Positions 7,481 to 13,404 of a DNA stretch of 13,404 nt are shown piece after piece (the stretch's first letter is position 1; every line of letters starts with the position of its first letter). Under the pieces are notes generated by a model that saw only the letters and a list, made by a program, of their open reading frames with translations, was not told the DNA's origin and ran no database searches. The DNA is from Bacilli bacterium. Its GTDB lineage: Bacteria > Bacillota_I > Bacilli_A > RFN20 > CAG-826. Made by a program: the position numbers and the translations under genes. The stretch covers positions 1 through 13,404 of the forward strand of contig JAEDNC010000014.1 of NCBI GenBank assembly GCA_016302705.1, written 5' to 3'.

Positions 7481-8381
7481 ATTTGTTGTTGAAAATGAAT
7501 TTAACGGATATAGATTAGATAAATTTTTATCTAATGTTTTAGCTGACTATTCTCGTACTCATATTTCAAAAATCATTGATGAAGGTTTGTGCACAGTTAA
7601 CGATAAAGTCGCTAAAGGTTCTTTAAAATTAAAAGAAGGAGATAGAGTAAATATTTCTATTCCTGAAGTTAAGGAGTTAGAAGTAAAAAAAGAAGATATA
7701 CCATTAGATATTGTCTATGAAGATAAAGACATCATCATTGTCAATAAACCTCAAGGTATGGTTACTCATCCTTCTAATGGTCACCTTGAGCACACTTTAG
7801 TTAACGCTATTTTAAATCACTCAAAAGATTTAAGTGGCATTAATGGAGTGATGCGCCCTGGTATTGTCCATAGAATTGATAAGGATACTAGTGGGTTAAT
7901 CTGCATTGCTAAAAATGATAAGGCACACAACAAATTAGCAGAGCAACTTAAAGACCATTCAATGGCTCGAACATATACTGCTTTAGTTAGAGGAGTCATC
8001 CCGGAAAATAGTGGAGAAATTAATCTTCCAATTGGTAGAGATCCAAATAATCGCCAAAAAATGGGAGTGACTCGCACAAATTCTAAAGAAGCAGTTACTT
8101 ATTTTAAGGTCTTAAAAAGATATAAAGAGCACACTCTTGTTGAGTGCCACTTAAAAACTGGAAGAACTCACCAAATTAGAGTGCATATGTCTTATATCGG
8201 CTTCCCAGTTGAAGGAGATCCACTTTACGCTGGAAGAAAATACGACACTTTATACAAAAAAGGTCAGCTTTTAGTAGCGACCTCTTTGACCTTGAAGCAT
8301 CCTTCTACTGATGAAGTGATGACTTTCAATATTGATATTCCTCAATACTTTATTGATGTTCTTCATCAAATTGAAGAATAA
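7473..8381 (+). CDS. rluD: RluA/RluD-family 23S rRNA pseudouridine synthase
   Basis: Converts specific uridines of large-subunit rRNA to pseudouridine. The 302-residue protein has an N-terminal S4 RNA-binding domain (about 10-70, with YRLDKFLSNVL and the GDRVNI turn). The RluA-type catalytic domain follows, with NKPQGMVTHPS and the signature HRIDKDTSGL (133-142), in which Asp136 is the expected nucleophile. HLKTGRTHQIRVHM and GDPLYAG lie nearer the C-terminus. Length and domain order match RluD/YlyB, the family member usually found after lspA in Bacillota. The rRNA positions modified (1911/1915/1917 for E. coli RluD) are inferred from family membership only. Its start overlaps lspA by 8 bases, and its 3' end overlaps convergent rnhC by 16 bases. 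Confidence 0.94.
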   Translation: MSRFVVENEFNGYRLDKFLSNVLADYSRTHISKIIDEGLCTVNDKVAKGSLKLKEGDRVNISIPEVKELEVKKEDIPLDIVYEDKDIIIVNKPQGMVTHPSNGHLEHTLVNAILNHSKDLSGINGVMRPGIVHRIDKDTSGLICIAKNDKAHNKLAEQLKDHSMARTYTALVRGVIPENSGEINLPIGRDPNNRQKMGVTRTNSKEAVTYFKVLKRYKEHTLVECHLKTGRTHQIRVHMSYIGFPVEGDPLYAGRKYDTLYKKGQLLVATSLTLKHPSTDEVMTFNIDIPQYFIDVLHQIEE

Positions 8382-9262
8382 TTCTTAAAATTTTTCTTAA
8401 CTAATTTATCAAATTCTTCTTGTCCTAACTTATCGAGAAGAATTTTTTTAATTTTGTCGACCTTTTCTCCGGCACCACAAGGGATTGTCATTCCAAGTTT
8501 CTTTTCTAATTTATCTTTATAAAGAAGGAATGAATATCTAGCAATAACAGATGCTAAAGCAACGCTTGGGAATCTTTGTTCTCCCTTAGTTTTAAAAGAA
8601 ATATCTTTGACGATTGGTTCATCTTTTTCGCCAAGGTACTTATAATAAGTACTTTCTTTAACAAATTGATCGACGTATATTGCAATAACATCAATGTATT
8701 TTTGGTGAAGGTTGCTTAACGCTCGATTGTGCATTTTTGCTTTTAGAGAATTCAAATTCTCTCCTTTTTCATACATTTCATTATATTTTTCGTTCGATAG
8801 TGTGAGCTTAGAATAATCAAACTCTTTCATTAAAATAGGACCGATTTCTCTAATCTTTTTATCGGTCATTTTTTTAGAATCAGTTACTCCAAGTTCTTTA
8901 AGTCTCTGGTATTGGTCTTTCCTCATATAGGCAGCAACAACAATCATTGGTAAATAAAAATCACCAACGCCTACCTCATCGCTACCAATTTGTTCTCCAT
9001 AATCAACGATATGGATTTTTTCTTTTTGTTCGACTTCTTCTTTTTCAATCCATTCTTCTGCTTCCAAAGAAGCATTTTTGCCTTTAAAGATAATGGATTT
9101 CTTTGCTTTTTTAGAAGAATAACCGGTAATTAAGATATCGCCATAAACAGCAAGAAAATCAACATAATCCCCTTTTGCTTCAATTAGAAAAGAAGAATAA
9201 TATTCTTTAATTCTATTAAATGTTTCTTCGTTTACTTTGATAGTTACTTGCTCAGTTGCCAT
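8366..9262 (-). CDS. rnhC: Ribonuclease HIII
   Basis: Endoribonuclease that removes the RNA strand of RNA:DNA hybrids (R-loops, Okazaki primers). The 298-residue protein has an N-terminal TBP-like substrate-binding domain (about 1-85), followed by the RNase H fold. The first active-site pair is in GSDEVGVGD (Asp95, Glu96). Next come GVTDSKKM (Asp128), IYVDQF (Asp198) and TKGEQRFPSVALASVIARYSF, with Glu228 as the likely fourth carboxylate of the DEDE set typical of RNase HIII. The N-terminal extension and this Glu separate it from RNase HII. PCGAGEKVD near the C-terminus is also family-typical. It ends in tandem TGA codons. The start has no strong Shine-Dalgarno. It is divergent from mutS2, much as I recall for B. 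subtilis rnhC and the zapA-mutS2 cluster. Confidence 0.95.
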   Translation of the reverse strand: MATEQVTIKVNEETFNRIKEYYSSFLIEAKGDYVDFLAVYGDILITGYSSKKAKKSIIFKGKNASLEAEEWIEKEEVEQKEKIHIVDYGEQIGSDEVGVGDFYLPMIVVAAYMRKDQYQRLKELGVTDSKKMTDKKIREIGPILMKEFDYSKLTLSNEKYNEMYEKGENLNSLKAKMHNRALSNLHQKYIDVIAIYVDQFVKESTYYKYLGEKDEPIVKDISFKTKGEQRFPSVALASVIARYSFLLYKDKLEKKLGMTIPCGAGEKVDKIKKILLDKLGQEEFDKLVKKNFKNYSSI

Positions 9263-9320
9263 AAATTGATTTTACGATTATTTATCAAAAGAGTGAAGAA
9301 TTAGATTTTTATCTTAATCG

Positions 9321-9350
9321 TTATGAGTTTTCCTATTGGTGAGATATACT
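9321..9350 (+). promoter_or_regulatory. Candidate sigma-A promoter for mutS2-uvrC
   Basis: TATACT (9345-9350) is a good -10 element. TTATGA (9321-9326), 18 bases upstream, is a weak -35. It would place the transcript start about 20 bases before the mutS2 ATG. The mutS2 start itself has only a poor Shine-Dalgarno (AGAAAG at 9357-9362, 14 bases away). The 114-base gap 9263-9376 should also hold the rnhC promoter on the other strand, but I see no clear one. Confidence 0.35.
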
Positions 9351-9376
9351 ATGTATAGAAAGCGAATAAAAATATC

Positions 9377-11683
9377 ATGTTAAACGCATATCGCACATTA
9401 GAATTTAGCAAGATTCAAGAGAAAATTTTAGAATTCTGTAAAACAGAAAAAGGTAGAGAAGAAGTCTCTTCTTTAAAAATGCTAATTAATAAAAACGACC
9501 TTAAAAATAAATTAGAAGAACTTGATGAGATGATGAATATTATCTCTAGATATGGGCCTCTTCCTATTTCTAGTAGCGTTTCTCTTCTTACGCTTATCAA
9601 TATTGCTAAAAAGACCGCGATGATGACCGCTAACGATTTAGGCCACGTTTTAAATGACATTGAACAATGCAATAAACTTATTGCTCATTATCAAAAAATT
9701 GGAACAGATTTTCCTCATTTAGGAGAATACATTTCTTCGATGGTGGAACTTTCTTCACTAGAAGCAGCAATTAAAAGATGCATCACTCCAAGTTTGACTG
9801 TTAGTGATAACGCTTCTCCTGAACTCAAAGAAATAAGAAGAAAGATAAAATCTTTAGAAGCTTCTTTAAACAGCAAGATCTCTTCTTTAGCGTTCTCTTA
9901 TTCCCAATATCTTAATGACGGTAATGTCACTATCAGGGAAGGACATTTTGTTTTACCTGTCAAAACCAGTTATAAAAATAAAGTTCTTGGTATTATTTAT
10001 GATGTTTCCGATAGTGGAAACACAACATTTATCGAACCTCTTGAATTAGTTCAACTCAATAATGATATCGCTTCTAAAAAGTTAGAAGAAAACGAAGAAG
10101 TAAGAAAAATACTAAAGCAATTAACCGCGTTAGTTCTCTTGCAAGAAGATGAAGTAATCCATAATAACAATGTGATTGGATATTTGGATTTTGTTGCTGG
10201 TAAAGCTAATTATGCCTTAAGTGAAGATATGGTGGTTGCTAATCTTAGCGACAAACAAGAAATTCACTTATATGATGCAAAGCATCCTCTCATTGATAGA
10301 AATAAAGTGATTGGTAATGAATATCACTTAGACGAAGAAAAAAGAATCGTTGTTATTTCAGGACCTAACGCTGGTGGTAAGACCGTATCTTTAAAAGTGG
10401 TGGGTCTTCTTTCGCTGATGAATCAATGTGGACTAGCGCTTCCAGTAAAAGAAGCAACGCTTGGCATCTTTAATCATATCTATTTAGATATAGGAGATTC
10501 TCAATCTTTAAGCGATAATCTATCTACTTTCTCTGGGCATATGAAAAATATTGCCGAAATTTTGGATGTTACTAAAGGTAAAGATTTAGTGTTATTAGAT
10601 GAACTTGGTACTGGTACAGATCCTAAAGAAGGAGAAATCATTGCTTTAGTAGTGGTTAAATCAATTGAGAAAAAACATTCGCTCGCATTGATTAGTTCTC
10701 ACTATTCAAAAATCAAAGAATACGCTTATATTTCTAAAAATATTGAAAATAGTTCCATGCTCTTTAACGAAGAGGAGCTCCTTCCAACTTATATCTACAA
10801 ATATCAAACTCCTGGAAAGAGTTATGGTTTAGAAGTTGCAGGAAGATATGGAATTAATAAAGATGAAATTGAAGAAGTCAAAAAAGAATATCTTTCTAAA
10901 GAAAATAATGACTTTGATGTATTAATTGGAAAGCTCCAAACCCAAATTGAAGAAAACGAGCGTTTAAGACGGGAAAACGAGCAAACTAGGTTGAATTTAG
11001 AGAAAGAGAAAAAGTCCCTTGAAAATTCGTATAATGCGTTAAAAAACCAAAAAGATCACCTTCTTGAATCTGTCAAAAAAGAAAAAGAACAATTATTAGA
11101 TGAGGTCAAATCTCAAATTGACTATGTCATGAAAGAATTAAATAAAGGTGATATCAAACTTCATGAAGCAATTAATCTCAAGAAAAAAGTCGAAGAGATG
11201 GAAGATGAAGCTATTGAAATAACTTATAACGAAGAAATAAAAGAAAACGATTATGTTTCTATGCCATCCTTGTCTTTAGAAGGAAGAGTGGCGCGTATAA
11301 ATGGTAAAAAGGCGCATATCCTTTCTTCGGATGGATTAGCGTATGATATCGAAATAAGTAAATTGCATAAAATTGCATCTCCAAAAGTTAATAAAGTTAA
11401 ATCTAGTGATAATTATTATGAAAACAAGATTAACACTAATGTTGGATTAGAACTTAATATCATCGGAATGAGAAGAGATGAAGCTAAAGAAGCATTAGAA
11501 AAATATTTGGATAATTGCAAAATTAAAAACATAAGACAAGTAAGAATTATCCACGGATTTGGTAGTGGTACGCTTAGAAAGATGGTCCATGAATATTTGT
11601 CTACTTTAAAAGGTGTGAAATATCGTTTAGGTGACATTAACGAAGGAGGAGGCGGAGCAACCGTCGTTATTCTTCATGACTGA
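9377..11683 (+). CDS. mutS2: MutS2 ATPase/Smr protein
   Basis: MutS-family ATPase without the mismatch-recognition domain. Known roles in the family are suppressing homologous recombination and, in Bacillus, binding collided ribosomes. The 768-residue protein begins MLNAYRTLEFSKI, with no MutS I domain before the core/lever region. Walker A is GPNAGGKT (329-336) and Walker B is LVLLDELGTGTD (Asp408, Glu409). STFSGHM and SSHYSKIKEYA complete the ABC-type ATPase. A long charged coiled coil spans about 513-618, followed by a KOW-like beta segment (about 624-668). The C-terminal Smr domain starts near 690 and keeps HGFGSG (726-731). Its usual LDLRG motif reads LNIIG (693-697), so the Asp and Arg tied to nuclease activity are absent. 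The gene ends in TGA, and uvrC starts 8 bases before its end, implying coupling. Confidence 0.96.
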   Translation: MLNAYRTLEFSKIQEKILEFCKTEKGREEVSSLKMLINKNDLKNKLEELDEMMNIISRYGPLPISSSVSLLTLINIAKKTAMMTANDLGHVLNDIEQCNKLIAHYQKIGTDFPHLGEYISSMVELSSLEAAIKRCITPSLTVSDNASPELKEIRRKIKSLEASLNSKISSLAFSYSQYLNDGNVTIREGHFVLPVKTSYKNKVLGIIYDVSDSGNTTFIEPLELVQLNNDIASKKLEENEEVRKILKQLTALVLLQEDEVIHNNNVIGYLDFVAGKANYALSEDMVVANLSDKQEIHLYDAKHPLIDRNKVIGNEYHLDEEKRIVVISGPNAGGKTVSLKVVGLLSLMNQCGLALPVKEATLGIFNHIYLDIGDSQSLSDNLSTFSGHMKNIAEILDVTKGKDLVLLDELGTGTDPKEGEIIALVVVKSIEKKHSLALISSHYSKIKEYAYISKNIENSSMLFNEEELLPTYIYKYQTPGKSYGLEVAGRYGINKDEIEEVKKEYLSKENNDFDVLIGKLQTQIEENERLRRENEQTRLNLEKEKKSLENSYNALKNQKDHLLESVKKEKEQLLDEVKSQIDYVMKELNKGDIKLHEAINLKKKVEEMEDEAIEITYNEEIKENDYVSMPSLSLEGRVARINGKKAHILSSDGLAYDIEISKLHKIASPKVNKVKSSDNYYENKINTNVGLELNIIGMRRDEAKEALEKYLDNCKIKNIRQVRIIHGFGSGTLRKMVHEYLSTLKGVKYRLGDINEGGGGATVVILHD

Positions 11684-13404
11684 AAAACTTAGAGTTTTAA
11701 TTTCTAACTTAAAGCACTCTCCAGGAGTGTATTTAATGCACGATAAACAAGGCGCTGTTATTTATGTTGGCAAAGCCAAAGATTTACAAAAAAGAGTGTC
11801 TCAATATTTTTTAAGACCACAAACTGGAAAAGTTTTTGCTATGGTTCAAAACGTTGATTATTTTGAAACCATTATTGTTCAAAATGAAAAAGAAGCTCTG
11901 ATTCTTGAAATGAATTTAATCCATGAATATTACCCGAGATATAACATCCTTCTTAAAGATGGAAGTCATTACCCTTATATCGCAATAAAAAAGAAGGGCG
12001 ATGTTACTCTTGCTATCAAAAGGAATAATAAAGATAAGAATTATGATTATTATGGACCATTCCCTAATAGTGGAGCAGCCTATAAAATGGTGGACTTATT
12101 AAACAAAGTTTACCCAATTAGAAAATGCCATAATATTCCTTCAACGGTTTGCTTATATTATCATCTTGGTCAATGCCTTGCTCCTTGCGTTAATAAAATT
12201 GATGAATCTATTTATGAGGAATTAAGAAATAAAATTAAAAGTTTCCTTAATGGCAATAACCAAGATGAATTAAAAGAACTTAAGACTAAAATGTTAAAAG
12301 CAAGTGAAGAACTTAATTTTGAACTCGCTAAGGAGTATAAGGACTTAATTACTTCAATCGAACATATTAATACTTCAATGACTGTTGAATCTAAGGATAA
12401 AACTGATCGCGATATTTTTGCCTTTAGTAGTAGAAATGGATATTTATCCATCGCCTTTATGATTTATCGTAATGGAATGCTACTAGGAAAAGAGTCACAT
12501 GTCGTTGAAGCTTTTGGAGAAGAAGAGGACCAAGTAATTGAATTAATCACTCAACTATATGATAGATGTCCACTTCCTCAAGAAATTGTCGTTAACTCTC
12601 AATATATCGTCAGTGAATTATCTGGTTATTTAGATTGCAATGTCATCACTGCGTCTAAAGGCAAACTATATGATTTAGTTATGTCTGCGAAAAGTAACGC
12701 AGATAACGCTCTTGATGAATATTTCCTTTCTTCAAAGTTAGATACCGATAAGATTGCTCTATTAGATGAACTTGGAAGTATATTAAAAATCAAAACCCCT
12801 TATCACATAGAACTTTTTGATAATTCTCATATTCAAGGATCTTCCCCAGTGGGAGCGATGGTGGCTTATGTTAATGGCGAACCTGCTAAAAAGTTATATC
12901 GTAAATTTAAAATAGAACATGAGGAAGCGCGTGATGATTTTAAGAGTATGGAAGAAGTAATTACTAGACATTATTCACGTTTAAAAAACGAGAATAAGAA
13001 ATACCCAGATCTCATTTTAGTTGACGGTGGCCTCCTTCAAGTTAATAGTGCTTCTAACGCGCTTAAAAACATCGAGGTAGAAATACCTGTTTTTGGTCTA
13101 TATAAAGACGATAAGCATTCTACTAGTGGATTAATTGATATTGGTGGCAATACTTATCCTTTAGAAGATAAGAAGCTATTTTTCTTATTAACTAGAATGC
13201 AAGACGAAGTTCATAGATTCGCGATTTCATTTCACAAAGAAAAAAGAAGCAAAGCAATGACTGTCTCTATTTTTGATGAAGTAAAGGGATTAGGAAGTAA
13301 AAGAAGAGAAGTGATAGCGAAATTCTATCCAGACATCGCTTCATTAAAGAATGCAGCTGTAGAAGAGTTAGGCCAAATTCTTCCTGATTCGGTTGCTAAG
13401 GATT
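11676..13404 (+). CDS. uvrC: UvrABC excinuclease subunit C (3' end outside the window)
   Basis: Makes both incisions of nucleotide excision repair after recruitment by UvrB. The frame from ATG at 11676 stays open for 576 codons to the window edge, missing perhaps 10-25 residues of the usual ~600. The GIY-YIG nuclease (3' incision) is at about 15-95, with GVY (17-19), YVG (30-32), Arg40 and metal-binding Glu78. Four cysteines (151, 159, 167, 171) match the Fe-S cluster ligands described for E. coli UvrC. A UVR helix pair that binds UvrB lies near 205-235 (FELAKEYKD). The RNase H-like endonuclease (5' incision) has IELFDNSHIQG (Asp382), ARDDF (Asp420/421), VDGG (Asp450) and VHRFAISFH (His513). 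Helix-hairpin-helix repeats begin near 540. The start codon overlaps the mutS2 end. Confidence 0.97.
   Translation, partial: MTEKLRVLISNLKHSPGVYLMHDKQGAVIYVGKAKDLQKRVSQYFLRPQTGKVFAMVQNVDYFETIIVQNEKEALILEMNLIHEYYPRYNILLKDGSHYPYIAIKKKGDVTLAIKRNNKDKNYDYYGPFPNSGAAYKMVDLLNKVYPIRKCHNIPSTVCLYYHLGQCLAPCVNKIDESIYEELRNKIKSFLNGNNQDELKELKTKMLKASEELNFELAKEYKDLITSIEHINTSMTVESKDKTDRDIFAFSSRNGYLSIAFMIYRNGMLLGKESHVVEAFGEEEDQVIELITQLYDRCPLPQEIVVNSQYIVSELSGYLDCNVITASKGKLYDLVMSAKSNADNALDEYFLSSKLDTDKIALLDELGSILKIKTPYHIELFDNSHIQGSSPVGAMVAYVNGEPAKKLYRKFKIEHEEARDDFKSMEEVITRHYSRLKNENKKYPDLILVDGGLLQVNSASNALKNIEVEIPVFGLYKDDKHSTSGLIDIGGNTYPLEDKKLFFLLTRMQDEVHRFAISFHKEKRSKAMTVSIFDEVKGLGSKRREVIAKFYPDIASLKNAAVEELGQILPDSVAKD

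Noticed and set aside
9263..9376. Small gene or riboswitch in the rnhC-mutS2 gap
   Set aside because: The only ATG frame (9351) stops after 10 codons and I see no stable hairpins; the gap is best explained as divergent promoters.
11681..11683. Possible UGA-as-tryptophan recoding
   Set aside because: TGA ends mutS2 and rnhC at family-typical lengths, Trp is written TGG throughout, and no gene has internal TGA.

Overview
The window reads as a compact, AT-rich chromosomal segment from a low-GC Bacillota-type bacterium. It is probably a reduced gut lineage of the Erysipelotrichia / RF39 / RFN20 / Acholeplasma-Anaeroplasma neighbourhood; that placement is inference from gene content and composition. 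Supporting points are RNase HIII, MutS2, a short FtsZ, a lipoprotein of Gram-positive style with LspA, and the order ileS-lspA-rluD. UGA is a stop codon here: mutS2 ends in TGA, rnhC ends in tandem TGA, and no coding region has an internal TGA. The Mycoplasma/Spiroplasma code is therefore excluded.

Region 1 (1-1331) is the end of a division operon. It holds the tail of an unrecognised protein, then ftsZ, then a clear intrinsic terminator. Region 2 (1332-4080) holds one large secreted lipoprotein gene. Its product has three Ig-like domains, an endonuclease I (EndA/NucM-like) domain, and a C-terminal beta-rich part of unknown type. Its true start is near 1375, not within the ftsZ terminator, and a 14-base perfect palindrome lies in its leader. 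Region 3 (4081-8381) is a tightly packed ileS-lspA-rluD operon with start/stop overlaps.

Region 4 is rnhC (RNase HIII) on the minus strand, convergent with rluD and overlapping it by 16 bases. Region 5 (9263-13404) starts with a 114-base divergent intergenic space, then mutS2 and uvrC overlapping by 8 bases. The last gene runs off the right edge and is nearly complete. The rnhC/mutS2 pair looks like a condensed form of the Bacillus rnhC-zapA-cvpA-polX-mutS2 locus.

Functionally this is mostly housekeeping: Z-ring assembly, isoleucine charging, lipoprotein maturation, rRNA pseudouridylation, RNA:DNA hybrid removal, recombination/ribosome quality control and nucleotide excision repair. The one accessory item is the secreted nuclease, whose lipobox would be processed by the LspA encoded downstream. 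I found no mobile element, tRNA, rRNA, CRISPR array or evident new multi-gene system. The points most worth checking are the nuclease C-terminus and leader palindrome, the altered Smr motif of MutS2, and some divergent motif residues in IleS and LspA.
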